Positions 27,007 to 35,123 of a stretch of DNA of 41,849 nt are shown piece after piece. The position numbers and the translations under genes were made by a program. Position 1 is the first letter of the stretch, and every line of letters begins with the position of its first letter. The stretch spans positions 1 through 41,849 of the forward strand of contig NZ_AP014564.1 in NCBI RefSeq assembly GCF_002369955.1, in the 5' to 3' direction. This DNA comes from Ichthyobacterium seriolicida. Lineage in GTDB: Bacteria > Bacteroidota > Bacteroidia > Flavobacteriales > Ichthyobacteriaceae. Below the pieces are notes generated by a model, which worked only from the letters and a program-made list of their open reading frames with translations, was not told the DNA's origin and ran no database searches.

Positions 27007-28860
27007 CTATCCAGTAGGAGGAGTTACAGAAGGAGAAGGAGAAGCAACAACAGGAACAGCAGCAGGAGCAGCAGCAGGAGCAGCAGCAGGAGCAGCAACA
27101 GGAGCAGAAGCAGAAGCAGAAGCAGAAGCGGTAGGCGCATCCGCATTAATAGTTAATTTATAGTACTTCTTACTTGTTCCATCTTGAGCTACTACTGTGA
27201 ATTTATATTCGACTTTTGCTTGACCAGAAGCTCCTTTAAGTTGCTGACCATCAGTACTTGAGCTGCTATTTCCAGTAATTGGATTGACATCACAACAAAC
27301 GGTAGCACCACTCCTATCAGGAGTAGTACAAGCAGTATTACCAACCTCAATATAAGCCCCATCTGGAAGAATTAAAGCATCTGCTTTGAAATAAGCACTA
27401 GCATCAACTCCATCAGCCTTAAGCTCTCCAGGAGGATTACTGGTGTCAGAAGGGCTCTTTCTAAGCTGAAATTCAAATGGGTTAGCCTCTGTACCTTTTT
27501 CATCACTAGAAGAGGTAATATAATGAGCTTTAACTATGGCTCCAGCCGCAGGAGCAGCAGGAGCAGGAGTCCCTGATCCAGTTGGAGTAAGATTAGTAAC
27601 AGTGTTTATACCAGTAGTTTGGTCAACTGTAAATTTAAAATCCTCTTCTCCTATAGTGCACTCTGTAGATTTTTCATCTGAAAACTTAAAATGCATAGTA
27701 TATACCTTATCAGCAAATCCCTCTTTAGAGAATTTAATAACTTGTTTGATAGGAGTTGGAACAGTAGTAGCAGGCACTGATAAGTTTTCTTTGGTGAAAA
27801 CATCTTTACTTATTTGAAAAGAAATATCTGCAGTATTGCCTGTAATAGCAGTCTTAGAAGTATCAGAATCTCCTAAAACTGAGGAAACCCCATCGACAGC
27901 AGTTTTAAACCCAAGAGTAACTATAACAGTAGCGTCTGCCGTTAAAGGCTGATGCTGTGAGTTATAAGGAAGTTTTACATAAATATTGTTTTCAACTATA
28001 TCTGTAGTTTGGATTGTAAACTCAGCTGGATAACCGTTAGTGGTATCACCTTCAGCAATATCTTTTCCTTTAGCTCTAGAAGGAGTTTTTGTAATAAATA
28101 GCTTCTCGTAGAACTCAGAGATATTATCGTTAGTTAAATTTTTACTCTTCTCAAACTTTACAGAGCTAATCTCTAATTCTAGTTGTGGTATAGAAACCGT
28201 TACGGCATAAGTTTTAGCTTCTCCTTTTTCAGGAGTAACTACATAATTTACGGGGGTTGTAAAGTTTTGTGCTACCCCAGAAAGCGGATCTATTGTTTCT
28301 CCTACAAACTCTATTGTAGGAATTAAACTTGATATTAAACTTTCTTTATCAGAAGGTAAAACAACAGATATCTTAGTAGAGTCTGCAGGATTGATAATTC
28401 CAAGGATATCTTCACTTAGACCAGTATTCTTAGCAGCCTCAAATTTGAAAGACAATATTTTATTTTCAGAGCTTGGTTCTGATAAAGATACCGTTACGGT
28501 ATAAGTTTTAGCTTCTCCTTTTTCAGGAGTAATTGTAAAATCTACAGGTTTAGAAAAATCTGTAATTGTATCAGGGGATGGTGTTATTTTTTTTCCTATA
28601 AATTGTACTGTAGGAACTAACTTGGTTATTAATTCTCTTTTCCTATAAGCTAAAACAACAGATACCTTAGTAGAATCGGCAGGGTCAATACTAATATTTA
28701 TATCTTCCTTATTTAAACCTTCATTCTTGAAGGGCTCAAAGTTTAAACTGAAAGAAAGTAAAGAATCAATATCTGAACTATTTTGTACTCCTTTTGTACA
28801 AGAAGTAAAAGAGATAATTTGAAAAATAATTACAGAAAATAGTAAAATTTTTGATTTCAT
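27007..28860 (-). CDS. Long-type (B) array lipoprotein, copy B4 (first gene of the array)
   Basis: This is the first gene in transcription order, 617 residues from the ATG at 28860. An in-frame ATG 18 nt upstream would add six residues ahead of the signal and is less likely given its paralogues. It has the SFTSC lipobox, two tandem DUF5018-like modules, a third module sharing 298 identical bp with B2, and the common C-terminal module with a CTTPDRSGATVCCD loop. It ends in an Ala/Pro tail made of a 12-bp repeat (27054-27128). The last module is closest to B3. The 242 bp upstream should hold the array's main promoter, but I found no canonical TAnnTTTG there. Function unknown. Confidence 0.85.
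   Translation of the reverse strand: MKSKILLFSVIIFQIISFTSCTKGVQNSSDIDSLLSFSLNFEPFKNEGLNKEDINISIDPADSTKVSVVLAYRKRELITKLVPTVQFIGKKITPSPDTITDFSKPVDFTITPEKGEAKTYTVTVSLSEPSSENKILSFKFEAAKNTGLSEDILGIINPADSTKISVVLPSDKESLISSLIPTIEFVGETIDPLSGVAQNFTTPVNYVVTPEKGEAKTYAVTVSIPQLELEISSVKFEKSKNLTNDNISEFYEKLFITKTPSRAKGKDIAEGDTTNGYPAEFTIQTTDIVENNIYVKLPYNSQHQPLTADATVIVTLGFKTAVDGVSSVLGDSDTSKTAITGNTADISFQISKDVFTKENLSVPATTVPTPIKQVIKFSKEGFADKVYTMHFKFSDEKSTECTIGEEDFKFTVDQTTGINTVTNLTPTGSGTPAPAAPAAGAIVKAHYITSSSDEKGTEANPFEFQLRKSPSDTSNPPGELKADGVDASAYFKADALILPDGAYIEVGNTACTTPDRSGATVCCDVNPITGNSSSSTDGQQLKGASGQAKVEYKFTVVAQDGTSKKYYKLTINADAPTASASASASAPVAAPAAAPAAAPAAVPVVASPSPSVTPPTG
27040..27130 (-). repeat. 12-bp and 6-bp tandem repeats encoding the B4 tail
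   Basis: The plus strand shows about three to four copies of a 12-bp unit (gcagcaggagca) followed by about four copies of gcagaa. They encode the alternating Ala-Ala-Pro and Ala-Ser tail of B4. All units are multiples of three. Confidence 0.75.
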
Positions 28861-29152
28861 AATATTTAAAATAATCAAACTAAAAGCCTATTTTATAGAT
28901 AAATCACGCACAATCTTCAAGCTTTCTAGTCTCAGTTGATAAATATGCTAAATTAGTAGTTTATATAAAACTAAAAAGAAATATTATTCTTTGCAGTTAA
29001 ACCAAAATGCTTTATTAAACTCTTTTTTTTGACGCGTTTAGCACCCATTTTATTGCAAGATATCAGCGGAATCATGTTAAAAGCTATTTGAGATTTAGCT
29101 CTAAAGTTTTGATATTTTTGCTTTGATTTTTTTTAACTGTGAAATCGATACG
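28861..29152. other. Divergent intergenic region between the lipoprotein array and the DUF457 gene
   Basis: This 292-bp AT-rich region must hold start signals in both directions. On the plus side there is a good promoter at 29087-29120. On the minus side, towards the lipoprotein array, I see no clear consensus element. No RNA gene or mobile-element remnant is recognisable. Confidence 0.5.
29087..29120 (+). promoter_or_regulatory. Bacteroidota-type promoter for the DUF457 gene
   Basis: TTTG at 29087-29090 is followed after 22 nt by TATTTTTG at 29113-29120, a full match to TTG-N17-23-TAnnTTTG. Transcription would start about 29126, some 27 nt before the ATG at 29153. This also supports the later start codon. 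Confidence 0.6.
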
Positions 29153-30175
29153 ATGGATTCGTTTACACAAATAGTATTAGGGGCTGGAGTAGCTGAGGTC
29201 ACCTCGGGGCGCAAAATAGGCAATAGAGCTTTGCTTTGGGGCGCTGTATGCGGAACTATCCCTGATTTAGATGTATATATTCCCACCTCTAACATAATAG
29301 AGTTTTATCAAGTTCATAGAGGATTTTCGCACTCAATAGCATTTGCTGTGTTAATAACACTTCCCTTGGGATGGATCTTAAATTCTTTTTATAAAAAACT
29401 CAATCACGGAATTTCAACTTGGATGACTCTAGTTTTTTTCTCTACAGTTACCCATCCTATTTTAGATTGTTTTACCACTTTCGGAACAGAACTATTTTCA
29501 CCTTTTTCTGATTATAGAGTAGCGCTTAACAGCGTGTTTGTAGTAGATCCATTTTATACTTTGCCATTTTTTATATGTGTTTTTTCTTTGCTTTTTCTTA
29601 AAAAGTCTAATCCCAATAGAAGAACATTGGCAAAAACAGGAATTATCTTGAGCACTTTGTACTTGTTTTGGAGCTTAAGCATAAAGCTTTACATAAATAA
29701 TGTATTCGAAGATGAATTAAATAATCAAAATAAAAAATACTTTGATTATATCACCTTGCCTAGCCCTTTAAACACATTTTTGTGGCGTGTAGTAGCACAA
29801 GGTGAAAAGGGATTTTGGGTGGGGCACTACTCTATTTTCAGCCCTAAAAAAATAGATTTTATATATGTAGATCACAATAGAGATATCTTGCCTGAAGATC
29901 TGTTAGAAAACAATCAGTTTAAAAGATTAGACAAAATAACCAAAGGACAGTATATAGTTTCCAAAAAAGGAGAAAACTTCGTTTTTACAGATATGAGATT
30001 TCAAGTTTTTTTAGGGTGGGAACAAGTCTCTTATAAGAGCGATAGATTCTCTATAGAATTGATTAAAAAAAATGATGATTACCATTTTCAAAGACTTAAA
30101 GAAAATCAAAATTATTTTAATTTGGAATCTGTAGTGGAGATACTAGACGTTTTGTACAAAAAAATATTCTATTAA
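29153..30175 (+). CDS. Membrane-bound metal-dependent hydrolase (DUF457/YdjM-like)
   Basis: This 340-residue protein begins MDSFTQIVLGAGVAEVTSGR. It has the metal-site motifs of the DUF457 family: GTIPDLDVY (about 34-42), HRGFSHS (about 55-61) and VTHPILDCFT (about 98-107). Several membrane helices fill the first ~180 residues. Family members are inner-membrane proteins of poorly defined function, predicted to hydrolyse phospho- or lipid substrates. The C-terminal ~150 residues are soluble and not recognised. A TTG 30 nt upstream would lie at the transcription start of the promoter at 29087-29120, so the ATG at 29153 is preferred. The next gene begins 11 bp after its stop. Confidence 0.8.
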   Translation: MDSFTQIVLGAGVAEVTSGRKIGNRALLWGAVCGTIPDLDVYIPTSNIIEFYQVHRGFSHSIAFAVLITLPLGWILNSFYKKLNHGISTWMTLVFFSTVTHPILDCFTTFGTELFSPFSDYRVALNSVFVVDPFYTLPFFICVFSLLFLKKSNPNRRTLAKTGIILSTLYLFWSLSIKLYINNVFEDELNNQNKKYFDYITLPSPLNTFLWRVVAQGEKGFWVGHYSIFSPKKIDFIYVDHNRDILPEDLLENNQFKRLDKITKGQYIVSKKGENFVFTDMRFQVFLGWEQVSYKSDRFSIELIKKNDDYHFQRLKENQNYFNLESVVEILDVLYKKIFY

Positions 30176-30186
30176 TCGGAGATTAT

Positions 30187-31038
30187 ATGTTGATAAACTA
30201 CAACGGCGAGATTATTTCAAAAGACGATTTATACCTAGATATAGACAATAGGGCTTTTAAATTCGGGGATTCTGTCTTTGAAACCATGAAGGTGATAGGT
30301 ACTAAGATAATTTTCGGCAACGACCACTATTTCAGGCTTATGTACTCTATGAGAATATCTCGAATGGAGATTCCTAGTTTTTTTTCTCCAGACTATTTAA
30401 GAGGAGAAATTCTAAAAATAATTTCTAAAAGAAAATTATCCGGAGCGGTCAGAGTTAGGTTGACAGTATACAGGAAAGAAGGAGGATTATACACTCCTAA
30501 AAATGACGATGTGAACTTCATAATAGAGGCCATGCCCCTCGAAAGTGTAAAATACCTGATTCCCCAAGGAGATTATCAAGTAGATGTGTTTAAAGATCAT
30601 TATAAATCAAAGGGATTGTTATCTAATATAAAGACGAATAATTCGCTAATACACGTGGTAGCTGGAGTATTTCAAAGAGAAAATGATCTAGATAATTCAA
30701 TTTTAGTCAATAGCGATAGGCATTTAGCAGAGGCTAACAATGGGAATATTTTTTTAGTTAAAAATAACCAAGTGAGGACACCCTCTTTAGAAGAGGGCTG
30801 CGTAAAGGGAATCATGAGGATGAATCTGATAAAATTACTTTTAGATGAAGGTTATAAAGTCACAGAAGAATCTATATCTCCCTTCGAATTACAAAGGTGT
30901 GACGAAGTGTTTATAACTAATGTGATTATAGGCATACAACCCATAACTAAATACAGAAAAAAAACATTCAAAGTAGACTTAGCTCATCACTTAATAAATA
31001 GGATTAACAGTATCGTTAGCGACCGAGTAGTAATCTAA
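30187..31038 (+). CDS. PLP-dependent class IV aminotransferase (PabC/IlvE-like)
   Basis: This 283-residue fold-type IV PLP enzyme has the N-terminal segment FKFGDSVFETMKV, the lysine motif SNIKTNNSLIHVVA (PLP Schiff-base lysine about 146), and phosphate-binding FITNVIIGIQPI near the C-terminus. The family includes branched-chain aminotransferases, D-amino-acid transaminases and 4-amino-4-deoxychorismate lyase (PabC). Length and the GDSVFETM pattern lean towards PabC-like, which would make p-aminobenzoate for folate. I cannot settle the substrate from the sequence, so no gene symbol is given. It is 11 bp downstream of the DUF457 gene and likely co-transcribed with it. Confidence 0.88.
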   Translation: MLINYNGEIISKDDLYLDIDNRAFKFGDSVFETMKVIGTKIIFGNDHYFRLMYSMRISRMEIPSFFSPDYLRGEILKIISKRKLSGAVRVRLTVYRKEGGLYTPKNDDVNFIIEAMPLESVKYLIPQGDYQVDVFKDHYKSKGLLSNIKTNNSLIHVVAGVFQRENDLDNSILVNSDRHLAEANNGNIFLVKNNQVRTPSLEEGCVKGIMRMNLIKLLLDEGYKVTEESISPFELQRCDEVFITNVIIGIQPITKYRKKTFKVDLAHHLINRINSIVSDRVVI

Positions 31039-31070
31039 TCTTTTATAAAAAAGTAGAGCCATTAAATTAT

Positions 31071-31078
31071 TACCTTTG
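31071..31078 (+). promoter_or_regulatory. Candidate -7 element of the pyrG promoter
   Basis: TACCTTTG matches TAnnTTTG and lies 37 nt before the pyrG ATG. The upstream TTG is missing at the usual distance (a TTTTA is there instead). It gives pyrG-yidC a start independent of the preceding genes. Confidence 0.5.
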
Positions 31079-31115
31079 GCGTTTAAAAAATCTCTCCTTT
31101 TGTTTAAAAAGAAAA

Positions 31116-32732
31116 ATGTCTAAAAACACAAAGTATATTTTCGTCACGGGCGGAGTAACCTCTTCCTTGGGCAAGGGTATTATTTCTTCTTCACTGGCTC
31201 TCTTGCTTCAAGCAAGAGGATATTCTGTAACTATACAAAAATTGGATCCTTATATAAATATAGATCCTGGAACTCTCAACCCATACGAACACGGAGAGTG
31301 CTACGTAACTCAAGATGGTGCCGAAACGGATTTAGACTTAGGACACTACGAGAGATTCTTAAATATAAATACTTCTCAGGCGAATAATATAACTACAGGG
31401 AGAATCTATCAATCTGTAATTCAAAAAGAGAGAAATGGAGATTTTTTAGGCAAGACAGTCCAAATTATACCTCATATAACCGATGAGATAAAGAGTTCCA
31501 TAAAAATCTTAGGAGATACAGGCAAATACGACATTGTAATAACAGAGATAGGAGGAACAATAGGAGATATAGAATCCCTACCCTATATAGAAAGCGTAAG
31601 GCAGCTCAGATGGGAGTTAGGAGCGAAAAACAGCATGGTAATACACCTAACTCTAATCCCTTATCTGTCTATTGTAAGTGAACACAAGACCAAACCCACT
31701 CAACACTCTATCAAGACACTTATGGCTAGCGGAATACAAGCAGATTTTCTAGTTTGTAGAGCAGAGAGGCCTCTTCCCTTAGAGACAAAGAAAAAGTTAG
31801 CCCTATTTTGCAATGTAGAATTACAAGCCATAATAGAGTCTCTAGATGTAGAGACTATATACGATGTTCCAAAGATGATCTCCAAGCAGAAATTAGACGA
31901 AAAAGTATTGGATCATTTTGTTCTATCCACAGAAAAAAAACCCGATTTACAAAGGTGGAATTCTTTTTTAGAGAAATACAAAAATCCCAAAAACACTGTT
32001 GTAATAGCTTTGGTGGGTAAATATACAGAGGTTAAAGATTCTTATAAATCTATAATAGAATCTTTTATACACGCTGGGGCTGAATCCGAAACTAAAGTGA
32101 TTATAAAATGGATTTCATCTGAAACCATAACACAAGAGAATGCAAAAGAAAATCTATCGGATGTAAATGGTGTCTTGATTCCTCCTGGGTTTGGAAACAG
32201 AGGGATAGAAGGCAAAATACAGGCTGTTAAATACTCTAGAGAAAACGGCATTCCCTTATTTGGGATATGCTTAGGAATGCAAATATGTTTGATAGAATTT
32301 GCTAGAAATGTCTTAAAACTCAAAGATGCTCACTCTATAGAGATGATGAGTGACACCCCGCATCCAGTGGTAAACCTCATGGAAGGGCAGAAAAACATAA
32401 AAAACAAAGGGGGGACCATGAGATTAGGGGCATGGGATTGCAAAATCTTAGAAAACACCAAAGCCATGGAAATATATAAAAGTGATATAATATCAGAGAG
32501 ACATAGACACAGATACGAATTCAACAGTTCTTATATAGATGATTTTACTAAAAATGGCATGGTAATCTCTGGTGTCAATCCAAATACAAATCTAGTGGAG
32601 ATAATAGAGTTGGCTCAACACCCTTGGTTTATAGGCGTACAGTTTCACCCAGAATACAAGAGTACAGTTACTACACCTCACAAATTGTTTTTATCCTTTG
32701 TAGAGGCTTGTTTAAAATATTCATCGAACTAA
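31116..32732 (+). CDS. pyrG: CTP synthase
   Basis: CTP synthase aminates UTP to CTP using ATP and glutamine-derived ammonia. The N-terminal amidoligase domain (about 1-270) begins with the P-loop region GGVTSSLGKGIISSSLALLL and contains LDPYINIDPGTLNPYEHGE. The C-terminal class I glutaminase domain has the oxyanion segment IPPGFGNRG, nucleophile C385 in FGICLGMQ, and the HPE of GVQFHPEY. The 538-residue length is normal. It is followed 8 bp later by yidC, the common flavobacterial order pyrG-yidC. Confidence 0.98.
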   Translation: MSKNTKYIFVTGGVTSSLGKGIISSSLALLLQARGYSVTIQKLDPYINIDPGTLNPYEHGECYVTQDGAETDLDLGHYERFLNINTSQANNITTGRIYQSVIQKERNGDFLGKTVQIIPHITDEIKSSIKILGDTGKYDIVITEIGGTIGDIESLPYIESVRQLRWELGAKNSMVIHLTLIPYLSIVSEHKTKPTQHSIKTLMASGIQADFLVCRAERPLPLETKKKLALFCNVELQAIIESLDVETIYDVPKMISKQKLDEKVLDHFVLSTEKKPDLQRWNSFLEKYKNPKNTVVIALVGKYTEVKDSYKSIIESFIHAGAESETKVIIKWISSETITQENAKENLSDVNGVLIPPGFGNRGIEGKIQAVKYSRENGIPLFGICLGMQICLIEFARNVLKLKDAHSIEMMSDTPHPVVNLMEGQKNIKNKGGTMRLGAWDCKILENTKAMEIYKSDIISERHRHRYEFNSSYIDDFTKNGMVISGVNPNTNLVEIIELAQHPWFIGVQFHPEYKSTVTTPHKLFLSFVEACLKYSSN

Positions 32733-32740
32733 TTATAAAG

Positions 32741-34531
32741 ATGCAACAACAAAAAACAGATATCAATTCATTAATAGGATTTATACTGATAGGGCTGATA
32801 ATGGCTTGGTTTATATATAATCAACCACCTGTAGAACAGACCTCTCAACCTCAAGCAAACATCTCTTCTACCCAAGAAAATAAAATAATACAAAAGGGAG
32901 TTTCTTGGGATTCTGCAGATCAGACAAATAAAAAAGAGCATAGCAGAGTAGAAAAAAAAGAAGTTATTTCGACTATAGAAAACGAATTGTTAGAGATAAA
33001 AGTCAGTAACAAAGGAGGTCAAATAGTTGAAGTTAGGATGAAAGAGTACAGCACTTTCGATAAGACTCCCCTATTTCTCATAAAAGACAATAGTAGCCAT
33101 TTTGATATATCCCTTGTTGACAAGGACAACGAGATTATAAAAACCTCGAATATGTATTTCGAACCAGAGTTAAAGAAAAACACTCTTTTTATGAAATCTC
33201 ATATCTCTGAAACCGAATACATAGAATATGTATACAATATAAAGCCCGATGATTATACGATAGATTTAAGTGTCAAATCAAAAGGACTAGGCAGAGTATT
33301 AATGCCTCAAAAAGAAATAGAGTTAGATTGGAAAATGAAGGCCATCGTACATGAAAAAGATAAAGTCTATGAAAATGATCATACAGAGATGTATTACAAA
33401 AAAGAGGATGATCAAATAGATTATCTATCCACAAGAGGTGTAGATGAGATAAAAGAAAACCAAGTGAATTGGATAGCCTTTAAGCAACATTTCTTCAGTA
33501 CTGTTTTACTCTTAGATGATGAAAAATTTGAGAGGGCATCTCTGAAATCAGAGGTATTAGAAGACGATCTAAAACACACCAAACTCTTTTCTGCACAAAT
33601 GCCTATAAAGCCATCTGAAAATGGTGAAATAAATAAATCATTGAAATGGTATTTCGGGCCAAATAAAATAGAAGTTTTAGAAAAATACGATACTCATTTA
33701 GGGGAGTTAGTACCTCTTGGATGGGGAATTTTTGGTTGGGTAAATAGCTTGTTGATCTATCCCGTATTTCTATTTTTCAAAAATATGGGCTTTAGTGTTG
33801 GGTTATCTATTTTGTTTCTCACTATAATAGTCAAGTTATTACTCTCACCTATTAGTTATAAGAACTTTTTATCTAGTTCTAAGATGCGTGTCATCAGGCC
33901 AGAGATCGATGAATTAAATAGAAAATTCAAAGATGCAGATCCTATGAAAAGGCAACAGGAAACCATGAATTTATATCGCAAGGCAGGTGTGAATCCTATG
34001 GCTGGGTGTCTTCCCATGTTATTACAGATTCCTATATTATTTGCTATGTTCAGGTTTTTTCCGGTAGCCTTTGAGCTCAGACACGAATCCTTTTTATGGG
34101 CAACTGATTTAGCTTCTTACGACAGCATATTCGATTTTGGTTTTTATATTCCTCTGTATGGAGATCATATAAGTCTGTTTGCCATACTAATGGCTATATC
34201 TACTCTTTTATATACTAAACTGTCTGGTACAGCAGGCATGGGGCAACCTACACAACCGGGCATGCCTAATATGAAAGTTATGATATATGTAATGCCTTTT
34301 ATGATGATTTTATTTTTCAACAATTATGCTTCTGGATTGAGTTATTACTATCTGACTGCCAATGTAATTAGCATATTACAGATTTTTGTAATAAAGAAAT
34401 TTTTTATAGATGAAGAGGCTATACATGCCAAAATGCAAGAAAATAAAAAGAAACCTCTAAAAAAATCTAAATGGCAGACCAGAATAGAAAACATCTCCAA
34501 GGAAATGGAGAAAAACAAGGGTAAGAAATAA
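32741..34531 (+). CDS. yidC: Membrane protein insertase YidC
   Basis: YidC inserts and folds inner-membrane proteins, alone or with Sec. The 596-residue protein is the long Gram-negative form. It has an N-terminal membrane helix (about 9-27), a large periplasmic beta domain (about 70-340), then the conserved five-helix insertase core. The core shows GWGIFGWVNSLLIYPVF, LSPISYKNFLSSSKMR, AGVNPMAGCLPMLLQIPILF and NVISILQIF. A lysine-rich cytoplasmic tail follows. The ATG at 32741 places the first helix at the N-terminus as expected. Upstream in-frame starts would overlap pyrG and add an unrelated segment. Confidence 0.97.
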   Translation: MQQQKTDINSLIGFILIGLIMAWFIYNQPPVEQTSQPQANISSTQENKIIQKGVSWDSADQTNKKEHSRVEKKEVISTIENELLEIKVSNKGGQIVEVRMKEYSTFDKTPLFLIKDNSSHFDISLVDKDNEIIKTSNMYFEPELKKNTLFMKSHISETEYIEYVYNIKPDDYTIDLSVKSKGLGRVLMPQKEIELDWKMKAIVHEKDKVYENDHTEMYYKKEDDQIDYLSTRGVDEIKENQVNWIAFKQHFFSTVLLLDDEKFERASLKSEVLEDDLKHTKLFSAQMPIKPSENGEINKSLKWYFGPNKIEVLEKYDTHLGELVPLGWGIFGWVNSLLIYPVFLFFKNMGFSVGLSILFLTIIVKLLLSPISYKNFLSSSKMRVIRPEIDELNRKFKDADPMKRQQETMNLYRKAGVNPMAGCLPMLLQIPILFAMFRFFPVAFELRHESFLWATDLASYDSIFDFGFYIPLYGDHISLFAILMAISTLLYTKLSGTAGMGQPTQPGMPNMKVMIYVMPFMMILFFNNYASGLSYYYLTANVISILQIFVIKKFFIDEEAIHAKMQENKKKPLKKSKWQTRIENISKEMEKNKGKK

Positions 34532-34604
34532 ACCTTATATAATTTATCCTAATATTTTCTATTTTAGTAGTTGACTAGCGTCGGTCTCTGTGAAAGATAT
34601 AAAG

Positions 34605-34942
34605 GCAGCTGTCTCATTAATGAAATAAGGTAGTTTTTTTAATTTTTGATCTTTAGCACTAGATTTTACTTTCCTTTTAAAGGAAAATTATTTACACCAC
34701 AAATTTGATTGAAAATATCAATGGGAAAATCAGAAAGCATACCAAAAACAAATTATCATTCCCAACTGATGATGCTGTTATAAAATCTACTTTTTTAGCT
34801 CTTGGGGAGGCTACAAAAAAAATGGTCTACGCCTACACTGAATTGGGAAATAATCCTGAATCAATTTTTAATTATTTTTGACAAAAGAGTTCGACTATGG
34901 ATAAACCCCAAAAAAAAGCTGCCTCGGTTTTGAGACAACTTC
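34605..34942 (+). mobile_element. Internally deleted IS256-family element
   Basis: A transposase C-terminus lies between imperfect inverted ends. Both ends share TGTCTCA and a (G/C)(C/T)AG(C/T)TTTTTTT block: left about 34607-34640, right about 34912-34942 in reverse. With about 340 bp instead of the usual ~1.3 kb, roughly three quarters of the element is missing. No target duplication is obvious. It cannot be autonomous, but its ends might still be recognised by an intact relative elsewhere in the genome. Confidence 0.6.
34684..34912 (+). pseudogene. IS256-family (mutator type) transposase C-terminal fragment
   Basis: From 34684 the frame reads [20 protein letters not shown] and continues [18 protein letters not shown], the typical C-terminal part of IS256 transposases (TTNAIE...RK.TK....FP.DDA). 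At an A8 run (34815-34822) the frame shifts by one. The match then resumes as [20 protein letters not shown] and DKRVRLW. All DDE catalytic residues upstream of this region are absent. It is a relic with both a truncation and a frameshift. Confidence 0.8.
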
Positions 34943-35123
34943 ATTTACAAACTTTAAGGAATAATCTTAGGTAAGATCAAGTTTTATTCTACCTCTCCCC
35001 TACTACCGAGTTTTAATGTTTTTTTTCATTATACGGAGCCTAACTTACGATATAAAATTCTAAGCCTATTTCTACAATACCATATTCAGAGCGTTTGACA
35101 ACAAACCGCCTAAATGGATTTTA

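Larger units (their letters stand above)
34532..35123. other. Gene-free gap holding a decayed IS256-family element
   Basis: Of these 592 bp, 34605-34942 is a degenerate insertion element (annotated separately). The remaining flanks (34532-34604 and 34943-35123) are AT-rich and show no recognisable gene, RNA or clear terminator. Confidence 0.6.

Noticed and set aside
17168-28860. CRISPR array or phage tandem repeats
   Set aside because: The repeats are whole genes and spacers of about 55 bp, with no short repeat-spacer periodicity and no cas genes.
32624-32740. Earlier start for yidC
   Set aside because: It would overlap pyrG and displace the N-terminal membrane helix typical of YidC.
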